Assembly: GCA_964057225.1 (NCBI GenBank)
Contig: OZ059894.1
Coordinates: 15,778,476 to 15,842,475 of the forward strand
Source of the DNA: Auanema rhodensis
Lineage: Eukaryota > Nematoda > Chromadorea > Rhabditida > Rhabditidae
Length of the DNA stretch: 64,000 bases
Reading direction: 5' to 3'
In this document: piece by piece, positions 54,001 to 64,000 of the stretch
How positions within the stretch are numbered: the first letter of the stretch is position 1
Layout: each line of letters opens with the position of its first letter
Notes under the pieces: generated by a model
Told to the model about the DNA's origin: nothing
The model's database searches: none
Seen by the model: only the letters and a program-made list of their open reading frames with translations
Translations under genes and position numbers: made by a program

Positions 54001-54626
54001 TGGTATTAAATGCCATTAAAGGTATGGGAGAAGATATAGTTAGTGGATCTGTTACACCAGATGAAATTTCAATTAATAAAAATGACTGGAGTTTTAAAAA
54101 AGTAAATCCTTTTCTTCTAATTTTAATTAATTGTTTTGAAAACTGATGAGTTTTTAGCCAAATCCATGTTGTCTCAATAATGAATCACTTGATAAACTTG
54201 GTAAAGTAGGCTTATTCTTAGAAAAAACTTTTGGAAAAGCTCAGGTAATAAAATTAATTATAAAATCAACTTAAGAGTTCAATGAAAATTATTATTAAGG
54301 ATATCGAATTTGTTGTGAAAGATAATAAGATTTACCTTGTACAAACTCGTGATGTTACAGGTTTGTCATAAATATAATAAATTAAATATATGAAGTTATA
54401 TATCAGGAAGAGATGCTGAAACAAAGTTTGAACTTGAAACAGAGTTTGATTCAGGAATTTTGAGTGATTTAGAAGTTATAACAACAGCAAATCTTGGGTG
54501 AGTATTTCATATTAACTTTAACATATTGAATATCATTTTTTAAGAGAAGTTGTTCCATTTTCTCTTACACCTTTTGAATGTACAACATTTGGTGTAATTT
54601 TTGATAAAAATTTGACTGTAAGTTAT

Positions 54627-54685
<59 letters not shown>

Positions 54686-57119
54686 TTTTTATATTAATAA
54701 TAAATTTAGATGATGGGATATGAACCAGTTTCAACTTATATGTCAAGGCAAAGCAGTGCAGCTATTACTATTGCTGGTGGTAGGCTGCTTCTTAATGTTG
54801 GAGAGGTTAGAATACAGAATAGAATAACAAACTTTGACCAAAATTATTAATATTTCAGCTTTTCCTCCGAGTTTGGCACTCATTCGAGAAAGATCGCTTA
54901 GGTGAACTATCAATTGCTGGAACTGAATTATTCTCCAAAGAATCCTTCCTAATGGTATTTGATTGTTTTCATCAAATTGTCTGAATCAAATGTTATATTT
55001 AGGCAAAACAGCGTTATGCTCCTCTTCCATCTTATTTTGATATGAAACGTCTAAGTGAAATGGTTTATGTAAGATTTAATTTTATGAATTTTACATAAAT
55101 TAATCTAATTTCAGTGTTTGTTCATGAGATCAAAATCAGAATTGAAAGCAATTCATAAATCTAATGATGAAATGATAGCTTCGGTTGTGAATAAACCTGC
55201 TTCAGCATATACATTCGAAGAACTTTTTGAGTTATGGGATAAACAGCTGTTACTCCAAAATAAGGTTAAGTTTTCTGTTTTTATTTTGTCTCATTCAAAG
55301 AAAAATTCAGATGTTTGAAAATCATGCAAATATTTCAAGCTATTCGTCATTCACATATGTCATTGTTGGAATGTTAATTAGAGGTTCTGAACGTAAGTTA
55401 CATGAGAATTTAAACTTGTAAAACTTTGTTTATCAGATGGAGAAATGTCTCCAGAGATGATGTCTGATTTTGCTGAGCTTTTCTCCAACTGTAGTAATGT
55501 TATCAGTGCTGATATTCCTGTTTCATTCAAGGTTTTAACTAGTTTCATCTATTTCAATACAATATTTCTTGAAATATCAGAAAATAGCAAAAGCTATTCA
55601 TGAAGATGGTCTCGAAGAAGAATTCTTGAATTTATCTGCCAATGAAGCTATTGAATTCATCCAAACTAAAGGAAAAGAATCTAAAATACAATTAAACAAG
55701 TTTGTTAAAGTTCATGGACATAGGTTTGCATTAGTATACTTTCAAACCAATGAATTATATGAATATCAGAGGTAATCGTGAACTTTATATTCGAGGTGTT
55801 AGTTGGGGTGAAGATCCATCATTAATTATTCCAAACATACATGTAAGTACTGATTTTCATTTATTTTCTTTAATATGTATTGTATATTGGATATATATAT
55901 ATACATATATATATTGATTTATAGACAATTTTAAAATCCAAACAATTAGAAGAAGAAACGAAAATAGTTAAAACCACCGAAGAAATTATTGATAATCTAA
56001 CATGTAAACCAACTGGTATTCGAAAGTATGTTTTTCATTTTATTCTTCTTTATGTATTTTATTTTTCTTATCTTTATTGAAAACATTCTTAGAACATTTA
56101 TGAAATACATGGCCAAGAAGACACATGAAGGAGTTATCAACCGGGAAGCTTCTAAGACTTGCTTAGTTCGTGGAACATACAATATGAGAAAAACGCCAAC
56201 ATTAATCCGAAAAAAGCTTGTTGAAGAAGTAATATCATTTAAAGCTTATAGTTGAAGAATCATAAACAAAATAATCTTTTTATTCAGGGATATGTTCCAA
56301 ATGAAGAATTGTGCTATTTCCTTACAATTGACGAAATTTTAGATGTCATTCAAACAAGAAATGCAAAACTTATCGCAAGGTAGGTAACATCTACAGACGT
56401 CATACATAAGAAATTAATTTTTATTTGTATTTTTGTTTACAATTTAGTAATTTTTCGCAATTGTAGAGCACAACGACGTCAAAAAGTTTTCGCTGGACTT
56501 GAAGCTCGTCAGTATAATCACATCATGTACGGTAGACCAGTTGCTGTATGTTTTCTTATCATGTTTTGTTATGCATAACTATATTGTTTGTTTTTTCAGA
56601 TCTCTGAGAATACTCACAAACAATTCCAATCAGTGAACTCTCTGAAAGGTACTGTAGTATGTCGCGGAAAAGTAATTGCTCGGGCACGAGTTGCTAAGAA
56701 CCTTGCTGAAGCTCAAGATACTCAGGTACGCTTCAAACTGAGCATTCATGCATATGTTTCTTAAAACTTATTTTTAAGCCTGGTGAAGTTCTTATAACAT
56801 GCAGTACTGATATTTGTTGGTCACCATTCTTCCCAATTATTAATGGTATTATAACTGAAATTGGTGGTTTATTGAGTCATGGTATAACTAATATAATTAT
56901 AAAAAAATAAAATTTAAATGATATTTAGGTGCTGTTGTTGCTAGAGAATATGGTATTCCAAGTTTGATTGCTGTAGAACATGCTACGGATGTTTTCAAAA
57001 CAGGTAATTGAATGAAACTTCAATGAGTGGTTCACACATGTTATAACATCATTTCAGGAGATTTAGTTGAATTGAATACAGATCTTGGAACAATTTCTAA
57101 GATAGTAGAAAACGATTAA
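51028..57119 (+). CDS. Membrane-anchored PEP synthase/rifampicin phosphotransferase-like protein
   Basis: Many exons with short introns give roughly 1,250 residues. Order: one N-terminal membrane segment (IVIYPILILYYIIYHYY); a beta-rich region (to about residue 350) containing EPFRQWRISFKGHL, as in other animal putative PEP synthases; an ATP-grasp PPDK_N domain with LAGGKGANLARLTT, YAVRSSAVGEDGADLSSAGQ, VIQEMKVGGIAGVMFTCDPV and DIEFVV..IYLVQTRDVT; a middle domain starting VPFSLTPFECTTFG; and the swivelling His domain GGLLSHGAVVAREYGIPS, whose His carries the phosphate. The ATP/His-domain residues look intact. There is no PEP-binding TIM barrel, so the plan is that of rifampicin phosphotransferase rather than true PEP synthase. 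The real acceptor is unknown. ATG follows directly on TTTTTTAG, a likely spliced-leader site. Stop TAA 57117-57119, AATAAA at 57166. Confidence 0.9.
54627..54677. repeat. (AT)n microsatellite in an intron
   Basis: An AT tract followed by a T run, making up most of one intron of the PEP-synthase-like gene. The T run serves as its polypyrimidine stretch. Confidence 0.9.
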
Positions 57120-60100
57120 AAACAATTTATAGCAAAATGTTATATTTTCTAGTTATTTTGATGAAAATAAAATATGAATAAGAAAGATTATAATATATAA
57201 TCTCAAGAAGATCTGAGATAAATAAATATTTTTTATTTTTTTACAACGTATTAATTAATTATAAATTATAAAATATTATATATTATCCTGTAAATCTGAT
57301 AGATGATGTCTTGATCACGTTGGTTTGATAAAACCAATTCAAATAACGAATCTTCTCGTCATACGTTCAAGAATCAGAATACATGAAGCTATGATTGACA
57401 AATGTCTGAAATAATTCCAAATGTTTTGATTTAATCCCTTAAACGAAAGGAAAAATTGAAAGAAAAATGAATTAAACAGCTTATCACTTGCTCTTAGATC
57501 GTCATTTAGCATCATACTATATGACAAATAAAATAGTTTTTCATAGTTTTTTTTAAGTTTTGAATCGAATATGAAATATGAAAGATTGGAATTTAGCATT
57601 GTTCTTTTATTTTTAAAAAGAAAATTAAATATTTTCTATTTTAAAACTGCAAATTTATTACATGAAAGACATGTGAATAATATGTATATGATTTGAGTAC
57701 AAAAATATGTTGATAAGAGTAACACATATGCCGTCATTCCTGAAATGATTTAAAGAAAAAGGAAAGAAAGAAGAAATATAAATAGAGAAATAAATTATTT
57801 TATATTCATTTCCTTATTTATTTTCTTTATTTATAGAAAATAAGCAAAGTATTTATTATTTGAGCTACTTTATTAGTTTTTATTTGAATCAAAGTTTTTA
57901 AAAATGATAACAAATCTTTAACTGAATATTGGTATCTTTAAAAATAAATTCTTTTATTTTCTTTTTATTTCATATAATTAAATAAAAAATTTAAAAAAAA
58001 TTAAAATTAGTTAAATACATATAGTTAATGGGAAATAGTATATTTTCATCAAATTATATAAATTTCGTCCAATATGCAACTTCAAATAAAATTCAACACA
58101 TCCATCATTTCTCAGTTATTTTCATGAGTCTAGTATCTGTATCCTATTTTGTTTGTTTTTTTTTCGAATTTCTTTTATAAATTCTAAAAAATCAATTGTA
58201 TATATGACTGTATTGCTCTTTTTATAGTTCTTGCTTTTTCGCTAGACCTTGTACTTAAGTGTACGATGAAGAGGTTATAACAGATGATACAGTATAACAA
58301 CTGAATACGGCTTGTCACCGAAATTACCCTATTAGCTCTCTTTGAAGGTTTTTCGTTATCAGAGAAAATTTATGTCTGAAATCAATCCTGATTATCTTAT
58401 CAGAGAAAATGTTGCCGTAGGCCATCATCATCCCAAAACATATCTGTTAGTCATACACCTACACTTCCTAAAGTACTATCGGTGCAAAGTTCCAAAAGAA
58501 AAATAAAGAAAATAAAGTAAAAATTGAAAAATTAAATAAGAAAATAAATAAAATATATACTTCGACCTGTCCAGAACATCAGTTACAAACTAAAATCTTG
58601 TTCAAAAGTTGTCTACCTCAACCTCTAACTATATACTCGTTTAATATCTGATATTCTATCAAATACATCTAAATTCTAAAATATTTCTTTTAAATAATCA
58701 AAGATTTATGTTATTATCTTCAAATTATTCGAATGAATATCATTATGGCAATACGCAAGTCAGCAAAAGATGATTATTAGCTAATGAAGTGCGAGTTTCT
58801 CATGTTTCTGCTGAGCTTTCTATCAGATTCTTATCTTTTCTCTCTTTGCAAAACTGACCAAAATCCATAGTTTTGTCAACATTTTCTAAATTAGCTTTAT
58901 ATTTGCCTTTATTGATAGGTAATCATTAAAAAAATATTTGAAGAAAATGTTTTTAGTTATCAGTACTTTTAAAACCTTCACAGACTCAACGGACACTGGA
59001 AATTCCAGTTTTTTTTCTTTTAACTTTTTATTATTTCATTGAATGTAATAGAAAAAGGAACAGAAAAAGGCATTTTTTCCTCTATTAAGCCTGTTCTGTC
59101 CTGGAGATTTTTTGTTTTATATGTTTGAATTTCAGCCAAAAAAAAAAAGTATTGTTATCTATATATTGTATATATATTTCATTTTTTTATTGATTCACAA
59201 TGAACAAATCATCTATAGTCAAGATTGTTTCCTCTTAGAATACCTGTATAGTAAAGCTTTCTGCTTTTTTTATATTTTTTGATTGTAAAATATATAATGT
59301 CCGAAATTTTGTATTTCGAAAAAGCAATCATTCATCATTCCTAATCTGTATAGAAACTCATTGTCTTTTTCTTTTCGCGGTCACTTGAACCTTTTTTTTA
59401 GTTTTACAAGATTAATCTAGTTATCAATCACTCTATACACTTTAAAATATAAAATAGTACTATATGTATACAGATATTGTTCTCATCGTTTTCCTGATAA
59501 TCAGAGTAATCAGGCAGTGAGTCAAGATTTTGGTACTGGTTCTTGCCCTTCCACATCTTTTATTCGTTCTATCTCGTTCTATCTTTTTATCTTTATTTCT
59601 CTTCATTCTTCTTTTATTTTTTATATCTTTCTATTTCTTCTTTTTTTTTTCGTTTCAACATTAGCAGTAGCAATATAAAATATTCAAAGAAATTTATTTT
59701 ATTGTTAGTATTGTCATTGTATATTCCATGATTATGGACATTTTAATGATGTTCTAAGCGTATGTTTGATGATAAGAAACGTTCCAAAAGCTCATAAATG
59801 ACTGAACCTTTTCATCCACTATTTCAGATGTCAATGACCCTAAGCTACTGAACACTTTATATAGGATGTATAGTACAATTTCATTTTGTTTCTCCTATTT
59901 TTCAATTTAATTTGCAGAGCATCATATTCAAATTTTCAAAAAAAAATCCCATTGTAATCATATTAATCTTCTAATTAATGATAAAAGTTTCTATTGTTCT
60001 TTAAGCGTTCTTTATATTTTATTCTTTCTTTCCTTCTTAACAATCCCATTATTTGACCAGAACATACAAAATTTTGCAAAAGAAATCAACAGAAATTCAA

Positions 60101-61327
60101 ATTGCTCAAACATACATAATGAACTTTTAATCTCAAATGTTCTCTTTTTATATTGAATTCGGCAGATTTAGAATCACTATGTACTTCTGAACATTTATAT
60201 TCTAAAGTATATAAATTGATAAAATAAATTGTAAATTCGTTCAAGATAATAATTAATTTTGTTTTCAAAACTATTTATTTTTCTTTTTTCTTTTAAAGAA
60301 TTTCAATTGACAATTTTTGTAATTCATCTAAACTAATACTAGATTTAGTTTTATATTCTCTTTTTTTTCTTTTTCAAACTATGCCCTTTCAAAATGTATT
60401 TTTGGATGATATTCTCTTCTAATAAATTGGAAAACTTATCAATCTTAATGAGTTGCAACTCCAGAAAAAAAAAACGTTTAGAACTGATGAATCAAACGTT
60501 TATCAAAATGGACAATCATCCAGTTTTGTCCTTAAATAGTACGCAAATTTAAAATATTGTTTCACAGTTAGTCATCATAAATATAATTTTGACCATAAGG
60601 TTTAAATCAAAAATATATAATATATTCCACCTACAGTACATCTGTATTAGTTTAATATAAACAGAGTTATAGTTTTTAAACTATGTATATATAATTTATA
60701 TGAAAGAGTCATCATATATTTTATTTTTTTAAACTTATTTAACAATTTAAATCTCGTACTTAACACCATGAACTGGTTTCTTTTTTTTTTGAAATTCTCT
60801 TGTCAAAGCCTATATAAACGGACATTTTATGATAACATATCACATTACCTACATGATAGAATAACTCCCAAAATTCAATCTTTCAAGTTTTTGTTCCAAC
60901 ATTTTTCCAATTTCTCTCTTAGTGTAGCCGTATTATTTCATTTTTTGTTCCAAAAAAAAAGAAAAAATCCAATTTCTGTTATCATATCGGCGACTGATCA
61001 GTATTGGACCACCCAAAAAGAAATAAAACACACTTCTAAGTCTCGTCATACTTCGATTAATTTTTCCGTTAGATTCTGAATTAATATTTGAAATTTTGAT
61101 ATAAACATTTATTTTTTTTTAATTTCTATTTAAATTTTTAAATTTTTTTAAAAATATGAATATAGTTAATTTGCTTAAAACTTTAGAATAAAGTTATATT
61201 TCTTTAAATTTTGAAATATTTTAATCTTTATTATCAATATTATATATTATTATATTATGTTTTAAAGAACTTTAATAAATCGTAAAGATAAAAATAATAC
61301 TTTCTTTTACTTTGCAGCTTTCTCATC
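57120..61327. other. AT-rich intergenic region before the sugar transporter
   Basis: About 4.2 kb with T-rich runs and no supported exons. Open stretches such as 57599-57339 (-) and 60768-61079 (+) are Phe/Ser/Lys-rich with no linked exons. A TTTACTTTGCAG site at 61307-61318, ten bases before the transporter ATG, could be its trans-splice acceptor. Confidence 0.5.
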
Positions 61328-61764
61328 ATGAGCTCATTATCGCCCAGAATGCTTTTTGTAACTATGGTTCATGCTATATTCTCACAATATGGAGATGTAA
61401 TGGGAGCATGTTTCAATCTTCTCAATGTTCCAATTAAGCAGTAAGTTCTTACTATTCTTAACTTAATATCATTCATTATCATTTATTTTTCAGTATGTTC
61501 AATGAAAGCATGCAAGCTCAATATGGTCCCTTAACTGACTCATCGTAAGCATTTCAAATATATTCTAAATATACATTAAGGATTATTCAAACCAGAGATT
61601 ATATAACTTTCTCTTTTGTTTACAGATTTGAGTTATTGTTTTCGGCATGTGCTTCAACCATGTATATTGGATTAATGTTTGGATTTGCGGTAATGGGTTA
61701 CATGATGGACAAAATTGGGCGAAAAGAAACTGCTGTGACTATTAGGTAATCTTCTCTCCCTCTA

Positions 61765-61813
<49 letters not shown>

Positions 61814-64000
61814 TTTGGTTCTCTTCTTCATCCATGCCCAATCTTTATGGCTTTTTTGGAATACTGAAATTATATTCAAATATATTTTTAAGGGGAATAC
61901 TTGGTATTTTTGGCTCAACTTGTATGATTTTGTCTATGATTTTTGGACGTCATGAATTATTTGTTATCGGACATATAATTGCTGGAATATGTACTGGACT
62001 TAAAGTTGTTTTAATCATTTATGTAGCAGAGTGTAGTCCTGATAGTAAAAGAGGTAAACAACATCTATAAACAGATCTTATATAAATAACCTTTTTAAGG
62101 GTTAACCTCTATGGCCATTAATTCTGGTGGTGTTATAACAGTTATGATTTTAACGCCACTTTCTTTACCAACAGTATTTGGTAATAATCAATCTTGGTAA
62201 CTTCCTTTCTTTTTGATAAACTCTATTCATGAAAAATCTAAATTTGCACATTTAATGAATATTTCTAGGGCTGCTTTACCTTTCATCTCATTAACTATGG
62301 CAATTATTCATCTTGCAATAGCTGGGAAATTCCCTCAAAGTCCTAAACAACTTTATATGAAAGTGAGGATATACATATATTGTTGTTAATAAATTCTTTA
62401 ATTGCTTAGAAACATGATGAAGAGGCTGCTCGAACTGCTATGCTATTCTATTCCGGAAGTAATGCTGACATAGGTAAGTCACTTGAAAAACCTATACCCT
62501 GGTTTATTAGCTTAAACAAACGTGAAAACTCAAGCATAAAATTTCAAAAAATTGAGCTCAGAGAAGACAAGTCTTCACGATTGGTAAGCCGGGGAATAGA
62601 TATCATCATTCGCTCAAGGGTGGTATTGAACCTTGAACCCTAGCGCTTAATGGCGCGTTATTGCAATACACCTATTGCTGTTGAATCTCATCATGTTTAT
62701 GCACCTGAACAATCGTGAATACTAAAACTAAGACTCTCAAAAAAAAACAAAATTGAGCTCAGGGAAGACAAGTCTTCACGAGTGGTAAGCCGGGGAATAG
62801 ATATCATCATTCGCTCAAGGGGGGTATTGAACCCTGAACCCTAGCGCCATTTTGCGCACTGTCGTAATACACCAATCCACTACAGATTCTTCGATACTGT
62901 TGATGAGTGAAGAGAAAGAAAAACAACCTGAGAAATCGATAAGCATTGTTAATATTCTCCAAAACAGGAAATACAGGTAATTTAAACTGAACTAGCAAAG
63001 TACGTACACATATTTATTGAATTCTTTTAAGATCATCCTTTTTCTTGGTTTTGCTTGTTGCTTTCATACCTGTTTGTTCCGCATTGAACGTCAAAAGTCA
63101 ATTTTTAGTAAGTATGCTCATGACATACGGTCTTGACCAGGGTGAAGTAAGCTTAATCTTCCCAGAGTTTGGAATCCAAATACAATATGTTTAGGCTACA
63201 ACTGCAATGCTTGTTATAAGTGCTGTAGGTTTACCTATATGTTTCATCTCTCCTATCCTCATTCATAAAGTAGGAAGGTGTGTATTTTTTGTTTTATTCA
63301 CATTTAATAGTTAAAACTCCAATTTTGCAGAAGAGCCATTTTTTCTACAGTTGCAATTCTCTGTGCATTAGAGTGGGTTGGCTTTGGTTTTGCCCAAATT
63401 TTCGTTGATATGCATGCTACCGTAAGATTTCAATTCAATTTTTGGGAAAAAAGAGAAATAAATAAAAAAATATAAAATTTCATTTTTTTTTGCAGAATTT
63501 AACTATAAGCTGGGTTAGTGCTTGCTTCGCAGCCGTTTTAGGACAGGCAGCTATTAACATGGGGCTTCTCATCATGTCGCCAATCCTTATATCAGAGATC
63601 TGTCCTCATAATACCAGAGCAACTATTTCACAAGTAGAATCAAAATTGAAAAAAGAATATTTTAAACTTCATCAATTCAGTTAACACAAGTATTTCCTAT
63701 TGGATTCGCTATTGGTGAAGTAACATTGTTCCCAGGAGTTCGGGACATGTTTGGTTCTTTTGTCTTCTTCTTCTTGGGTGCTACATGCGCTGCTCTCGCA
63801 TTCTTGCTATTCATACTAGTTAGTATTACTTTCGATTTTTATTGAAAAACGTCATTTCTTTATAACTTAAATCTTAAAATTGAATTGAAATTCTATTTTT
63901 TTTTGAAAACAGTTCTATTTCAGATGGGTGAGACATCTGATTCTGCAAAAAATCACGAGAAAAAAATACATAAGAGGTAAACAAAAAATTAAAACTTTAA
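61328..64000 (+). CDS. SLC2-type sugar transporter (MFS), 5' part, cut by window end
   Basis: A major facilitator of the GLUT (SLC2) family. After ATG 61328 come TM1 (AIFSQYGDVMGACFN), an extracellular loop, TM2 with the loop motif GYMMDKIGRKE (G-x3-D-x2-GRK), TM3-6 with YVAECSPDSKRG (the E-x-x-P-x3-RG element after TM4), FPQSPKQLY (the PESPR-like motif), a cytosolic loop rich in Lys/Glu (EEKEKQPEKS), and TM7-11 including ISEICPHNTRAT (like the family's SEIFP..R). Exons are short: 61328-61440, 61494-61544 and so on. The intron 62474-62885 carries two SINE copies, and the next exon starts right at the SINE edge. The last visible exon ends near 63976 at a GTAAAC donor, so the C-terminal end lies outside. 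Human GLUTs have 12 segments; about 11 are seen here. Substrate unknown. Confidence 0.88.
61761..61812. repeat. (CT)n/(CTAT)n microsatellite in an intron
   Basis: CT dinucleotides passing into CTAT and CTTT units, inside a sugar-transporter intron. Confidence 0.85.
62551..62700 (-). mobile_element. tRNA-derived SINE, decayed copy 1
   Basis: On the minus strand this copy has an exact Pol III B box GGTTCAATACC (revcomp of 62622-62632). The A-box region is altered (AATAGGTGTATTG). About 95 bases, from ATTGAGCTCAG to ACCCTAGCGC on the + strand, match copy 2 with few differences, while the tRNA-like 5' part is more diverged. No tRNA fold is evident. Confidence 0.72.
62751..62885 (-). mobile_element. 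tRNA-derived SINE, intact-promoter copy 2
   Basis: On the minus strand an A box TAGTGGATTGG (revcomp of 62872-62882) fits TRGYNNANNNG exactly. A B box GGTTCAATACC (revcomp of 62823-62833) fits GGTTCRANNCC exactly, and 38 bases separate them, as in tRNA-derived SINEs. The body continues to a CTCAATTTTG end and a T run (+ strand A run at 62739-62747), which suits a Pol III terminator. The 5' edge of the element coincides with the acceptor CACTACAG before the transporter exon at 62886. Confidence 0.78.

Noticed and set aside
62440-62643. Open frame continuing past the transporter exon into the SINE
   Set aside because: It reads through a clear GTAAGT donor at 62474 into repeat sequence; the transporter resumes at 62886 in phase.
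62751-62885. True tRNA gene on the minus strand
   Set aside because: A and B boxes are present, but I see no acceptor-stem pairing or anticodon arm, and the unit extends far beyond a tRNA with a second copy nearby, so a SINE fits better.
1-64000. CRISPR arrays, rRNA genes, bacterial operons or viral genes
   Set aside because: No regularly spaced repeats, no rRNA-like blocks, and every recognisable gene has many short introns, so the DNA is a eukaryotic nuclear segment.

Overview
The window looks like nuclear DNA of a small, AT-rich animal genome, most likely a nematode. The genes are split by many introns, mostly about 40-60 bases with GT..AG ends. Several start codons sit just after a splice-acceptor-like stretch (for example at 51021-51030), as expected with spliced-leader trans-splicing. 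A globin with a long N-terminal extension and a sigma-type glutathione transferase relative also fit a nematode. No part reads as bacterial or viral. All gene models were assembled by eye from exon-sized open frames, splice sites and intron phase, so exon edges are approximate and 5' ends are the weakest part.

Left block (3.5-18.5 kb, all + strand): five genes lie head to tail. They are a lysocardiolipin/lysophosphatidate-type acyltransferase (3503-5219), a degenerate GST-fold protein with a predicted lipidated N-terminus (6153-9642), a large unrecognised protein ending in a KH RNA-binding domain (about 10790-14615), the tRNA guanosine-37 methyltransferase Trm5 (about 15234-17186) and a mitochondrial DMAC2L/ATP5S-like protein (17421-18448). 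Gaps of about 0.2-0.6 kb between the last three make a polycistronic unit possible.

Middle (18.5-51 kb): gene-sparse DNA with microsatellites and a few genes. These are a globin (26924-29291, with a probable first exon at 24907-24960), a TMEM41A-like VTT-domain membrane protein on the minus strand (33421-31196), and a proposed four-exon minus-strand gene (48739-45117) for a small secreted, cysteine-rich, basic protein that I do not recognise.

Right block (51-64 kb, + strand): a multi-exon, membrane-anchored PEP-synthase/rifampicin-phosphotransferase-like enzyme (51028-57119), then the first part of an SLC2-type sugar transporter (61328 to beyond the window). One transporter intron holds two copies of a tRNA-derived SINE, and the downstream copy abuts the splice acceptor.

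The most interesting points are the GST relative that has lost its catalytic tyrosine and glutathione-binding residues while gaining a lipidation-type N-terminus, the animal RPH-like phosphotransferase, the unnamed secreted peptide gene, the SINE at a 3' splice site, and an exact 23-bp inverted repeat in the presumed globin first intron.
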